Assembly (NCBI RefSeq): GCF_019931755.1 | Contig: NZ_CP082918.1 | Span: 3,948,001 to 4,012,000, forward strand | Direction: 5' to 3' | DNA from: Sutcliffiella horikoshii | Lineage (GTDB): Bacteria; Bacillota; Bacilli; Bacillales; Bacillaceae_I | DNA: 64,000 nucleotides | Shown here: positions 18,147-26,216 of the stretch, piece after piece | How the letters are laid out: each line of letters begins with the position of its first letter | Numbering within the stretch: position 1 is the stretch's first letter | Program-made: the position numbers and the translations under genes | The notes under the pieces: generated by a model | The model's database searches: none | What the model was told of the DNA's origin: nothing | Seen by the model: the letters and a program-made list of their open reading frames with translations, nothing else

Positions 18147-19914
18147 GTATATCCCCCTTAATTTTTATACATAATGTAATCTTCGTTCCTTTATTTACCT
18201 GAGAATCAATATGAAAGCTAAAATCGTCCCCATAATAAAGCTTCAATCTACCCAGGACATTCTTCAACCCGATACTTGTCCCCTTACTTGCCAAAACATT
18301 CGTGGAATCATTCATATCTGCATTCATCAAATCTAATTTGACTCCATCTGACATCCCGATGCCATTATCTTCAACCGAGATGAATACCTGGTCCTTTTCT
18401 TTAACTGTCTTTATCATTATTTCTGCATGGGTGTTCTCCATAAAGCTGTATTTGGCTGCATTTTCCACAAGCGGCTGTATGATAAATTTGATTATCGGCA
18501 ACGATTTTGTTTCAGGTTCCTCCACAATACTAATCGAAATAGCATCTTCGTACCTGACTTTGAGAATGTCTGTGAAATTGCGTATATAATTAATCTCCTG
18601 ACCCAAAGGTACAACATCGGTATGGGTATTCAACGAATAGCTCATCATCCTCCCTAAATAGACACTGACATTGATGACGTCTTTGTTTTTCCCCTGCGCT
18701 GCCAATCCTCCAATAATCTCAAGCGTATTATTCATAAAATGGGGATTGATCTGGAGAAGCAATGCTTTATACTCTGCATCTTTTCGTCGAAGATTTGCCT
18801 CATACTCAATTTTTATCAGTTTATTCAACCGGTCAACGGTCTGGTTAAATACTTTAATGTGATAGCCAACTTCGTCGTTTGGGGTCTTTATTGTAGGCAT
18901 ATAGTGTGTTGCACCTGTGAAATCTCCCCGCTCGATATATTCCATCGCTTTGGTCATCTTTCCAAGAGGTCGAACGATGTTGGTGGAAAACAAATAGGAA
19001 GCGAGAATCGTCAGAATAAAAATGAGTCCAGAAGTATAAAGCAATCGATTTTGTAATTGATCTACTTTGGAAAACAACTCTGATTTGGTGATTTCACTGA
19101 AGAGAATCCAATCCCCTACAGAGAGTTTTTGATAGAAAACGAGATATTCCTCCCCATTGTGAGAACTTTCTATCAGGCCCTTACTACTTGCACTATTCAC
19201 TATTTCTCTTAAACTATCGTCTAGGACAACCTCCGGAGTGCTTACGCTTCCTGTCAGAACATTTTCACCGGTGCTGCTCAATAAATGTACTCGGCCATTT
19301 TCCCCTAGTGTAACTTTTTCTAGGGCTGTTTCTAGCAAGGTCGATGGCAGATTCACTTTTATTACTCCGGATTGATGAAGCGTGTAGATATCATATAAAG
19401 GGATTACAAAACTATTTACATAGCTTTGTACATAAGTTTGCTGATAGGCGTCTGTATGGGCTTTGATCCATCGCCGGTTTTTCCCTGAGTACTCTTGAAA
19501 CCACTGGACCTCAGAGAGAAAGGGATGATTTGTCCATATTCCTGTGCCATCATTCAAAAAAACTGAAATGGACATGGTATTGGAATTATTTAAGGCCATG
19601 GTGGACAGCCAGTTTTTAAATTCATTTCGAATAAAATGGAGCTCGGCCAAAGAAGCACTGTCGTTCTCTTCCAACTGTAGCCATTGTTGGGTGGTCTGGT
19701 TCACTAACACCTGCTTACCAAGATCCTCTGCTTGTACAGTTACAGAATCCAAATATAATGAATATTGATCCATCATATCAAGGGTGTTGTTTTTAGTCTG
19801 ATCTTCAATAACCGAAGTAAACCAGCTTGGTATAATAATGGATAAAACAATAAATGGAACCGTTAACAAAAGTGTAAAAATAAAAAATAGTCGATTTCGT
19901 AAGGAAAAAAACAT
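18127..19914 (-). CDS. sensor histidine kinase (YesM family)
   Basis: Membrane sensor kinase of about 595 residues. It has a first transmembrane helix near the start (RLFFIFTLLLTVPFIVLSII), an extracytoplasmic Cache-type sensor of about 250 residues, a second helix (GLIFILTILASYLFST), HAMP (about 310-370), a His_kinase region LLLQINPHFMNNTLEI (His about 392) and a HATPase domain with N, G1 (VEDNGIGM) and G2 (GTSIGLKNV) boxes. The usual NPHFLYNTL is NPHFMNNTL here. The ATG at 19914 has GGGGG five bases upstream; the ATG at 19938 has none. First gene of the kinase-regulator-binding protein operon. Confidence 0.9.
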   Translation of the reverse strand: MFFSLRNRLFFIFTLLLTVPFIVLSIIIPSWFTSVIEDQTKNNTLDMMDQYSLYLDSVTVQAEDLGKQVLVNQTTQQWLQLEENDSASLAELHFIRNEFKNWLSTMALNNSNTMSISVFLNDGTGIWTNHPFLSEVQWFQEYSGKNRRWIKAHTDAYQQTYVQSYVNSFVIPLYDIYTLHQSGVIKVNLPSTLLETALEKVTLGENGRVHLLSSTGENVLTGSVSTPEVVLDDSLREIVNSASSKGLIESSHNGEEYLVFYQKLSVGDWILFSEITKSELFSKVDQLQNRLLYTSGLIFILTILASYLFSTNIVRPLGKMTKAMEYIERGDFTGATHYMPTIKTPNDEVGYHIKVFNQTVDRLNKLIKIEYEANLRRKDAEYKALLLQINPHFMNNTLEIIGGLAAQGKNKDVINVSVYLGRMMSYSLNTHTDVVPLGQEINYIRNFTDILKVRYEDAISISIVEEPETKSLPIIKFIIQPLVENAAKYSFMENTHAEIMIKTVKEKDQVFISVEDNGIGMSDGVKLDLMNADMNDSTNVLASKGTSIGLKNVLGRLKLYYGDDFSFHIDSQVNKGTKITLCIKIKGDIHDESAD

Positions 19915-19938
19915 ATTGGCCCCCAGGGAAGATATCAT

Positions 19939-20274
19939 ATTAAGTAATAATTCTATTCTAATGGAATAAAGGTCTCATTTATAAGGTAATATTTTGCTAT
20001 CATACTATTCTTATAAATTAACAGATGAATCGGTGGCTGTCACTGTGGCATTTAAGGTGCAACATTTAGAGGAGTTTGTTTCAGCAGATTTAATCCTAAA
20101 TCACATATTAAGAATGTCCAAATACCGACAAAAAAAGAACAATATTCTATTAAAAGTACGCGTTTTTCTATAAGACACCACTATTGCTAGTGACAAAGAA
20201 GCATTAACAAATAATTGCTCACCTAGATTTTCGGAGAGACGGGTCGGCGTACCTGCCCCCTCAGCCCGCCCCCC
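19939..20274. other. intergenic region with one REP-like copy
   Basis: AT-rich leader of the kinase operon on the minus strand side. A REP-like copy, GGGTCGGCGTACCTGCCCCC, lies at 20241-20260 next to the NERD gene stop. No convincing promoter and no small gene is seen. Confidence 0.45.
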
Positions 20275-21134
20275 TCAAGACACCTTAGCAGTATACTTAC
20301 AACCAGGATACCCACTACACCCATAAAAAGATCCATATTTGCCTTTTTTGATTGAAAGCTGCCCCCCACATTTCGGGCACAACTCGGTGTTCGCTTCGAT
20401 AAAAGGTGCTTTTTTTACTACCGGTTTTATAGTCGCCTTCTCCCTCTGCTTATCCCTTATCGCTTCCACATGCTGCTTATGTACAATTCTCTTTTGTTTC
20501 CCATCATGGATGACTAATTTCTCCAAGGCTTTATTAATCCCTCGCAGCTCCACCTCACTTATTTGACGGTTTAACGATTCCTTTATGACCTTGTTTAGCT
20601 GAGGAATATGAATAACTCTTGCCGAACTGAAATCGACTTCAAATTTCAACGTGGACTTACTGGAGAAGGCAACGATAGATTGAAAGTTATAATGTTCTCC
20701 AAGGTACCCCTTCAATGCTTTGATATGCCCATGATTTTGCCATATCGGATTTAAAAACTTCTCTTTTCGCTTATAAATCACCTGCGTCCAATTGCGCTGG
20801 TTTTCCTTCCCGAAAATCCACCCATCATAATGCTTGGTTTCAATAACAAAGATTCCAGTGGGAGAAGTCACGACATGATCAACTTGCGACGTACCACCAT
20901 TCTCAGTTGGAACATATAAATCATGATACACGTTATACAACGGGCCCAGCTTCTCTAACTCCTTGTTCACTGCCCGCTCCCAACAGCCCCTTTAATTCTT
21001 GGTAAGTTTGCTTTCAAATAGAGCATTCCAGCTAAAAAAAGAAATGGCAGAGCTAGAGGAATTATAAAATACAACACTGGTAATAAAATAGAAATAGCTA
21101 ATAAAAATACTGCAGTCTTCTGAAGATTGGACAA
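20275..21134 (-). pseudogene. NERD-domain protein with C-terminal zinc ribbon, frameshifted
   Basis: The 231-residue downstream frame contains most of a NERD (nuclease-related) domain (QVDHVVTSPTGIFVIETKHYDG holds the conserved D and E-x-K) and a C-terminal topoisomerase-type zinc ribbon (CPKCGG ... CSGYPGCKYT). Upstream, in another frame, a segment beginning with TTG at 21134 encodes two membrane helices (LLAISILLPVLYFIIPLALP and LFLAGMLYL) and KGAVG. One extra G in the GGG run near 20982 would join KGAVG to ERAVNKELEKL, the normal NERD entry motif. The gene is thus split by an apparent one-base deletion: either a recent inactivation or a sequence error. Function in the family is unknown. 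Confidence 0.75.
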
Positions 21135-21286
21135 AGAGACACCTCATTTTCATTTGGAATAATTAGTATAATTCCAATGATAGGTTAGTGAGTGGAATAA
21201 ATCTAGTATAAAATGGGAATAAATAGTTATTATGAACTATTTTTATAGATTTAACCCTCCGAAAAACTATTTCACTAAACTATGCG

Positions 21287-21361
21287 AAAATAGTCGATAT
21301 TACTCGGTTCCTTATCAACCCAATCATACCAACACCAAAAACAAATTTAATCATACGTTTG
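21287..21361 (+). repeat. two-box dispersed element, copy 2
   Basis: Box 1 AAAATAGTCGATATT (21287-21301) and box 2 CATACGTTTG (21352-21361), separated by 50 bp. A GTTTAAAAATAATTAT tail follows, as in copy 4. The rest of the 21135-21400 gap holds only AT-rich sequence. Confidence 0.65.
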
Positions 21362-21394
21362 TTTAAAAATAATTATGTGGGGAAATTATGATGC

Positions 21395-21423
21395 AAAAAA
21401 GTCTGAGGAAATTCTCCTCAGAC
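21395..21423 (-). terminator. intrinsic terminator of the padR-DUF2812 operon
   Basis: Minus-strand stem GTCTGAGGA / TCCTCAGAC with a 5-nt loop followed by TTTTTT, about 60 bp after the DUF2812 stop. Confidence 0.8.
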
Positions 21424-21450
21424 CTTACTTTAGTGCCTTAAAGGGAAGAC

Positions 21451-21470
21451 GGGTTGGCGTGCCTGTCCCC
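21451..21470 (-). repeat. REP-like repeat copy
   Basis: GGGTTGGCGTGCCTGTCCCC, reverse orientation, directly before the DUF2812 stop codon region. Confidence 0.6.
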
Positions 21471-21480
21471 TCAGTCCTTT

Positions 21481-22029
21481 CTACCTTTTCCACTTTCTCA
21501 CCCGATACACATAACCCAAGTAAGGCAGTCCGGTAAATATGAGGCCGATTAGTGCTATCGCTTCAATGACAGTAAAGGTTAGTTTGATTGGTGTTTCATA
21601 GATTTGGTAGAACGATGCAGTGGTGAAAAGATAAAACACGACGGTAAGGGCAATGTTTACGAACAGCATCAAGAGTGCCGCTTTCCCCATCGACTTTTTC
21701 TCGATTTGGTACTTTTCTAGAATGGAAGATTGGTCCGTATAGATCGGCGCAATGCCCTTTGGCGCGCTGAACAGATGAATGTATCCACCTGATGTCCCTT
21801 CATGCTTCCATCCGGCCTCTTCAAAGTATGCAAAATAATCTTCATCTGCTTCCTTTCGATAATCCAGGGCATATTGCAATTCCTCAGGGGAGGACTTTCT
21901 CAACTTATATCCCAGAAACGAAAATTTCTCAAACACCCAACCTTTTCGTGCAAGGTCTGCCAGCTTTCTCATATCCTTTTCTTCATCAAATGCCAACCCA
22001 CCTGATGATATATATTTTGTTTGTGCCAT
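21481..22029 (-). CDS. DUF2812 membrane protein
   Basis: A 182-residue protein with an N-terminal DUF2812 domain (residues 1-105: LADLARKGWVFEKFSFLGYKL and YFEEAGWKHEGTSGGYIHLF) and two C-terminal membrane helices (AALLMLFVNIALTVVFYLF and VIEAIALIGLIFTGLPYL). DUF2812 proteins are habitually paired with PadR regulators, and here the stop and start codons overlap with the padR-like gene. Its job is unknown; a role in membrane stress or antibiotic response is only a guess from the family habit. Confidence 0.85.
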   Translation of the reverse strand: MAQTKYISSGGLAFDEEKDMRKLADLARKGWVFEKFSFLGYKLRKSSPEELQYALDYRKEADEDYFAYFEEAGWKHEGTSGGYIHLFSAPKGIAPIYTDQSSILEKYQIEKKSMGKAALLMLFVNIALTVVFYLFTTASFYQIYETPIKLTFTVIEAIALIGLIFTGLPYLGYVYRVRKWKR

Positions 22030-22367
22030 TACTCCTTCACTCCCCCGTTTAATATTTGCTTTGCGTGCTGGATCATCATTTCTCGCCTTTGAATATCTTT
22101 ATTCAATAAATCCAAGCCTTTTTTTGTAGCAATATAGGTTTTGCGTTTGTCCGCTTCCTCCGCCAATTGTTCAATCATCCCTGCAGCCAAAAGCTTCTTT
22201 ATTGTCGTGTACATAGATGCCGGTCCGATGGAAAATTCATTGTTTGTCAGCTCTTCAATGTTCTTCATGATTAAATAACCATGTCGCGCTTCCACTAAAG
22301 AGAGCAAGATATAAAAGGAAGTATCGGTAAGCTCCCCTGTCTCCAGTGCATCATTTCTCGCCATCAT
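22029..22367 (-). CDS. PadR-family transcriptional regulator
   Basis: A 112-residue small winged-helix regulator. The family motif is clear: SFYILLSLVEARHGYLIMKNIEEL, then GPASMYTTIKKLLAAGMIEQ (recognition helix and wing) and KRKTYIATKKGLDLL. AAGGGGTG precedes the start; a second ATG follows immediately and either may be used. It is first gene of a two-gene operon with the DUF2812 gene and probably represses itself through the dyads directly upstream. Confidence 0.9.
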   Translation of the reverse strand: MMARNDALETGELTDTSFYILLSLVEARHGYLIMKNIEELTNNEFSIGPASMYTTIKKLLAAGMIEQLAEEADKRKTYIATKKGLDLLNKDIQRREMMIQHAKQILNGGVKE

Positions 22368-22379
22368 TTCACCCCTTTT

Positions 22380-22428
22380 ATATCATTTAATGATATATCA
22401 TTAAATATAATATATCGTTAAATGATAT
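22380..22428. promoter_or_regulatory. two palindromic operators upstream of padR-like gene
   Basis: ATATCATT-T-AATGATAT (22380-22396) is a perfect 17-bp dyad. ATATCGTT-A-AATGATAT (22412-22428) is the same dyad with one change. Centres are 32 bp apart, about three helical turns. Position immediately before the ribosome binding site of the padR-like gene suggests autorepression. Confidence 0.7.
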
Positions 22429-22492
22429 AGTGTGTCAACTATTTTTTGGAGGGGTGTGGGGGACAAGTCACCACAACCACAAAATATTTCTC

Positions 22493-22521
22493 TTGCAAAA
22501 TAATTCAGAACATAATATTAT
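22493..22521 (+). promoter_or_regulatory. sigma-A-type promoter of the riboswitch transcript
   Basis: TTGCAA (-35, 22493-22498) and TATTAT (-10, 22516-22521) are 17 bp apart, about 50 bp before the riboswitch core. Confidence 0.6.
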
Positions 22522-22574
22522 AATCTTAATAGCACATGAGTTAGTGCTTCGCTCGATATGAGCCTATATACTCC

Positions 22575-22680
22575 AAAGGGGAGTAGCTGACAGTTATGTC
22601 GACAATACGTGATAGCAATATCACCGGCTTAACTGGCAACGTTAACGTTGTTTGCGAGACCTTTGCCATTATGGTAAAGG
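22575..22680 (+). promoter_or_regulatory. yybP-ykoY-family (manganese) riboswitch
   Basis: The RNA shows the family's conserved parts: AAAGGGGAGTAGC at the 5' side, a stem-loop with GTCGACAATACG, then GGCAACGTTAACGTTG and the 3' signature TTTGCGAGACCTTTGCC. P1 would pair AAAGG (22575-22579) with CCTTT (22660 on). The family is known to sense Mn2+ and often controls TerC/YkoY-type and MntP-type exporters. A terminator follows at once, and the first recognisable downstream gene is TerC, which fits a transcription-ON switch when Mn2+ is high. Confidence 0.9.
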
Positions 22681-22700
22681 GATATATTTGTGTATATTCA

Positions 22701-22732
22701 AACCTTTACCATTCAATTGGTAAAGGTTTTTT
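22701..22732 (+). terminator. riboswitch-controlled intrinsic terminator
   Basis: AACCTTTACC / GGTAAAGGTT (10-bp stem, 8-nt loop) runs into TTTTTT. The competing CCTTTGCC..GGTAAAGG pairing just upstream (22660-22680) shares the same sequence theme, so ligand-bound folding could prevent termination. Confidence 0.85.
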
Positions 22733-22827
22733 GTATTTTCCAAGGAGGGAATAACCATCTAAACATCACGATTGCAAATACCAATTTAAATTAAAAACTC
22801 AACCTAAAAAGGAGAAGAACGTCTAAA

Positions 22828-22968
22828 TTGAACCACCTTTCTGAGAAGAATATATTAATCTGGTTAACCTTCATTGTCACATTAAAACTGTATGCCGTAT
22901 CGATTTTAATCTTGGACATTCACAACCCACCAAGATCCTTGGCATTGCCGTCATCACCAGCCATTTAA
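22828..22968 (+). CDS. possible 46-residue membrane peptide between riboswitch and terC-like gene
   Basis: A TTG-start frame of 46 codons preceded by AAAAGGAGAAG. The spacing of about 14 bases is longer than ideal. The product would have one hydrophobic helix (ILIWLTFIVTLKLYAVSILIL) and a short polar tail. It lies inside the riboswitch transcript, about 60 bp before the TerC gene. No family is recognised. It may be a small Mn-related membrane protein or just untranslated leader. Confidence 0.4.
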   Translation: MNHLSEKNILIWLTFIVTLKLYAVSILILDIHNPPRSLALPSSPAI

Positions 22969-23030
22969 ATGAACCTTGTTTTACATGATGGACAAAAATA
23001 ATAGATTAATGGAGCGGAGGAAGATTTTAG

Positions 23031-23801
23031 TTGGATATTGGATTATTGCTTGAATATGGTTGGGTGTTACTTATATTGATTGGTTTGGAAGGAATTTTAG
23101 CAGCCGATAATGCGCTTGTTATTGCAACAATGGTAAGGCATTTACCGGAAAACCAACGAAAGAAGGCTTTGTTTTACGGATTAGCAGGGGCATTTGTGTT
23201 CCGATTCGGATCCTTGTTCCTTATCTCCTACCTTGTACACATTTGGCAGGTTCAGGCTGTAGGGGCACTATATTTGTTGGGGATTGCTATCTATCATCTT
23301 CTGAAAAAGCATGTATTAAAGCCTAAGCTCATAAAGCATGCGGAGGAAAAGAAAGGCTCCGGCTTCTGGATGACTGTTATCAAAGTAGAGCTAGCTGACA
23401 TTGCATTTGCTGTTGATGCAATCCTTGCTGCAGTTGCACTTGCCGTTATGCTTCCGACGACAAACCTACCGACAATTGGTGGTTTAGATGGTGGACATTT
23501 CGCTGTTATCTTAGCAGGCGGAATCATTGGATTGGTCATCATGCGATTTGCAGCCGGCTACTTTGTTACCTTGCTTGAAAAACGCCCTGGACTCGAGACC
23601 GCTGCCTTCTTTGTGGTCGGCTGGGTAGGGGTAAAACTTGGAGTGTACGCACTTTCCCATCCGGAACTGGCGATTCTTTCGGAGGGATTTGCTAAAGGAG
23701 CTCCATGGAAAATTACGTTTTGGGTTGTGCTTGTGTTAATTGGGTTGTTTGGGTGGATTCTTTCCAAAGAGAAACCAAAAGTGCAAAACGCAGAAATTTG
23801 A
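23031..23801 (+). CDS. TerC-family integral membrane protein (YkoY-like Mn2+ exporter)
   Basis: A 256-residue membrane protein with about seven helices. The TerC signature is visible: LIGLEGILAADNALVIATMV with the acidic residues E and D in the membrane, and VELADIAFAVDAILAAVAL in the second half. TerC proteins downstream of yybP-ykoY riboswitches are implicated in manganese efflux or metalation of secreted proteins. Start is TTG at 23031, preceded by GGAGG at ten bases; no closer ATG fits. It is expressed from the riboswitch leader and closes with a strong terminator. Confidence 0.9.
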   Translation: MDIGLLLEYGWVLLILIGLEGILAADNALVIATMVRHLPENQRKKALFYGLAGAFVFRFGSLFLISYLVHIWQVQAVGALYLLGIAIYHLLKKHVLKPKLIKHAEEKKGSGFWMTVIKVELADIAFAVDAILAAVALAVMLPTTNLPTIGGLDGGHFAVILAGGIIGLVIMRFAAGYFVTLLEKRPGLETAAFFVVGWVGVKLGVYALSHPELAILSEGFAKGAPWKITFWVVLVLIGLFGWILSKEKPKVQNAEI

Positions 23802-23807
23802 TGTGAT

Positions 23808-23843
23808 GGGTTGCAGGGACATGGTGTCCTGCAACCCTTTTTT
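23808..23843 (+). terminator. intrinsic terminator of the terC-like gene
   Basis: GGGTTGCAGG / CCTGCAACCC stem with a short loop followed by TTTTTT, seven bases after the stop. Confidence 0.9.
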
Positions 23844-23892
23844 CTAGATGTATTTCAACACCTTCCAGAAACTATCGCAACATACTATGCGT

Positions 23893-23966
23893 AAATAGTC
23901 GATATTCCTCGATGTAATCTCAGTTCATATTTACCAACTTCAAGAACGAAATTAATCAAACGTTTG
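23893..23966 (+). repeat. two-box dispersed element, copy 3
   Basis: AAATAGTCGATATT (23893-23906) and CAAACGTTTG (23957-23966), separated by 50 bp, followed by TTTTAAAAAAATTAT. This copy stands alone, without a REP motif or the ~120 bp element next to it. Confidence 0.65.
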
Positions 23967-24174
23967 TTTTAAAAAAATTATCTAAGAAAAATATGATTCT
24001 GGAATACTTCTTAAACCTTACTTTTTTACATTAAAGCGAAAATGGGTAGACATGTTTATCCCAACGACTCCTAATATCATCACTCCATAAACTCCCACAA
24101 CAACTACAACACACTTTATAAGAAACTGAAGATCAAGCACAAACAACCCAAATGTCCTCCATGGTACCCCGGCA

Positions 24175-24438
24175 ATGATTAGCGATTCCTTCTTCTTAGG
24201 CAGAAATGGACTTTTGCTTGGCCACAGCACGGGAAGTTTTGAGGAAACGGATCGCCTGTCCACTCACGGTGAAGTACATGCACTGCTTCAAAATAGAGAT
24301 GACATTGTGATTATCTCTCATTTTTACGAAGATGAGTCCACTGTTCCGTTGACAGGGGTGGAGGTTTTCAAAAAGAATTGGTTTGCCGGAGAATTTGCTG
24401 AGAAGAAAGTGGAATTAAACAACGAAGAAATAAATTAA
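24175..24438 (+). CDS. uncharacterised short ORF, possibly a gene remnant
   Basis: An 87-codon frame with a protein-like sequence (e.g. GEVHALLQNRDDIVIISHFY and VPLTGVEVFKKNWFAGEFAE) that I do not recognise. The first ATG lacks a ribosome binding site, and the frame is open only about 45 bases further upstream, so the 5' end is probably lost. A good plus-strand terminator follows at once, which suggests that the end of a once-transcribed gene is seen. An overlapping 81-codon frame on the other strand (24018-24263) has a hydrophobic stretch but no start signal. Confidence 0.3.
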   Translation: MISDSFFLGRNGLLLGHSTGSFEETDRLSTHGEVHALLQNRDDIVIISHFYEDESTVPLTGVEVFKKNWFAGEFAEKKVELNNEEIN

Positions 24439-24450
24439 ATGATAATAGCA

Positions 24451-24485
24451 AGCACCTTAGAAGCTGGGCTCTAAGGTGCTTTTTT
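24451..24485 (+). terminator. intrinsic terminator
   Basis: AGCACCTTAG / CTAAGGTGCT with a 10-nt loop followed by TTTTT on the plus strand. It ends the 24175 ORF and may also block the DJ-1 gene transcript from the other side. Confidence 0.8.
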
Positions 24486-24521
24486 GTGGAATGGAAAAGA
24501 GGACTGTCCCCCTACTTCCCC

Positions 24522-25151
24522 TTAAACCGATCTCATCAATTCAAAAAAATATTCTGGTTTTTGCGTTTTGTTAAGTTGATACCATGAGTTTAGTGTTTCG
24601 GGTGATAGTACTTCTAGTTTTTGGAGTACTTCCCTTGCGAATTCAAGGGGGGCGATGCCGGATGCGGTAATTAGGTTATCACTGGTAGTTGCCAGGAGGT
24701 CTTTTTCGTGAAAATTTTCTCCTTTATAATCGGGACATACCATCTTCAAATAATCCAAATTATTGCTTGTATGCTTTCTATTATTGAGGTATCCCATATT
24801 GGCTAGGGCTTCTGTTGCGCCACAAATTGCCGCAACGATGGTCCCTGTATCTAATGCTTTCCCTATTCTTTGTAGGATGGGGTGTTGTTCTTTTTCTCCC
24901 CAAGTAAATCCTCCAGGTAAGATGAGCAAGTCTGCTTTATTAAAAGTACATTGATCGAGGGAAAGGTCTGGCGTTATTTTCAATCCACCCATTGTGGTGA
25001 TGGTTTCTGTGGTTGTTCCTAGTGTCACAATGTTTAGAGGAGGGATGTCTTTTTTAAAATATCTCCCTGTGTTCAGTTCCGCTATTAAGTGACCATATTC
25101 CCAGTCTGACATGGTATCACATACATACAGATACGCCTTCTTTGTTTGCAT
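24522..25151 (-). CDS. DJ-1/PfpI-family protein (glutamine amidotransferase-like, YoaZ/YdeA type)
   Basis: A 209-residue cytoplasmic alpha/beta protein. The nucleophile elbow AICGAT places the conserved Cys at residue 110, with DLLILPGG upstream, as in the type-1 glutamine amidotransferase-like/DJ-1 superfamily. Members serve as proteases, chaperones or deglycases; the exact activity is unknown. It lies downstream of a WYL-domain regulator on the same strand, with a strong terminator between, so expression is probably independent. Confidence 0.85.
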   Translation of the reverse strand: MQTKKAYLYVCDTMSDWEYGHLIAELNTGRYFKKDIPPLNIVTLGTTTETITTMGGLKITPDLSLDQCTFNKADLLILPGGFTWGEKEQHPILQRIGKALDTGTIVAAICGATEALANMGYLNNRKHTSNNLDYLKMVCPDYKGENFHEKDLLATTSDNLITASGIAPLEFAREVLQKLEVLSPETLNSWYQLNKTQKPEYFFELMRSV

Positions 25152-25190
25152 TTTATATTCGCTCCCATCATCATTGATATCACCTAGTAT

Positions 25191-25231
25191 AATAAAACTT
25201 CCCTGACATCCGCTGTCAGGGAAGTTTTATT
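25191..25231 (-). terminator. bidirectional intrinsic terminator after the WYL regulator gene
   Basis: A perfect 18-bp stem, AATAAAACTTCCCTGACA with its complement around a 5-nt loop, ends in A/T-rich arms, giving U-tracts on both strands. The stop codon of the regulator gene lies in the stem. Confidence 0.9.
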
Positions 25232-26183
25232 CTTGGTGAAATTTTATCAATGTTGATAAGGTTGTTATCATTTCCTCTTTTAGACTTTGCGGTTCCTTGA
25301 CTTTGATTGAGGTGCCAAAAGGGATAAGTAAGGATGGAACATACTTGTGCAAGACTTCCTTCTCGAGAAGGAAAGTTGCTTGATTATCTGTTCTTTGTTG
25401 TAGGTAATTCTCAAAGAACCAATGTTGGCAAATATCCTTTAGTGCATGCATACTCCCTGTAAGTACGAGCACAGCAGTTTCTTCCTTATCAATAGATGGA
25501 AAAAGATTGTTTAGAAAGGCAGCGCTTGTTGAAAAATCCTCTGGTTGTGTAAACTGGTTTTCCGTTGGTACTAGCGTTTCTATTCGATCGACCCTAAAAC
25601 TTCGAATATCATTTCTAGAATGACAAAACCCGGATACATACCAATTGAGGTTCCAATGAATAATTCGGTATGGATCTATCGTCCGATTTGATGGTTCTTC
25701 CATTTTATTTTTGTATTTGATTTCTACGGAATATCCACCCAAAATAGCTTGTTCCAAGGCTTGGAGAGTGGACTGGGGGTGGGAGATTATACGATTTAAT
25801 ACTTCCAAACTAGTAAACTGTTTGGCTATCTTTTCTTCCTGTTCTTGATTTGTATAGTTGTTTAGCTTGGAAACAGCCCTAGCGAGCGCTTCCCCGCCAT
25901 AATATCCAGCTCCCTCTGCAAATGTGGCAGCATGTAGTAAGGAAGTTTGTTCTTCCTGATCAAAAAAGAGAGGGGATTCATAAAATTGACTCAGTAATGT
26001 GTACCCTCCATTATGTCCTGTATCTGAAATGATAGGAACACCGCTTGTAGAAAGTGTATCCATGTAACGATAGACCGTCCTTATATTCATTTCTAGCTTT
26101 TCTGCTATTTGTTTGGCCGTTATTTTTTCTCCTGTGCGAAGCATCCAAAGAATCGCAAGGGTATTGTCCGTTTTAGGGATGAT
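25227..26183 (-). CDS. HTH plus WYL-domain transcriptional regulator (YafY type), possible ATC start
   Basis: N-terminal winged HTH (ITAKQIAEKLEMNIRTVYRYMDTL) and a WYL ligand domain (RIIHWNLNWYVSGFCHSRNDIRSFRVDRIE) followed by a WCX-type C-terminal part. The first ATG (26144) would begin inside the first helix, because homologues carry about 13 more residues. In frame upstream lies ATC-ATC-CCT-AAA-ACG encoding the expected residues before TLAILWML, and GGAGGTG stands six bases before that ATC, directly after an in-frame TGA. So translation either uses a rare ATC (or inner ATT) start, or the original ATG has mutated and the protein is truncated. The listed span assumes the ATC start. Confidence 0.75.
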   Translation of the reverse strand: MIPKTDNTLAILWMLRTGEKITAKQIAEKLEMNIRTVYRYMDTLSTSGVPIISDTGHNGGYTLLSQFYESPLFFDQEEQTSLLHAATFAEGAGYYGGEALARAVSKLNNYTNQEQEEKIAKQFTSLEVLNRIISHPQSTLQALEQAILGGYSVEIKYKNKMEEPSNRTIDPYRIIHWNLNWYVSGFCHSRNDIRSFRVDRIETLVPTENQFTQPEDFSTSAAFLNNLFPSIDKEETAVLVLTGSMHALKDICQHWFFENYLQQRTDNQATFLLEKEVLHKYVPSLLIPFGTSIKVKEPQSLKEEMITTLSTLIKFHQE

Positions 26184-26216
26184 GTTTCACCTCCGTGGAG
26201 TGATTGTGTGGGCTGA

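Noticed and set aside
24018..24263. 81-codon minus-strand frame with a hydrophobic stretch
   Set aside because: No start signal and it overlaps the 24175 plus-strand frame; which of the two (if either) is real is unclear, and only the one followed by a terminator is listed.
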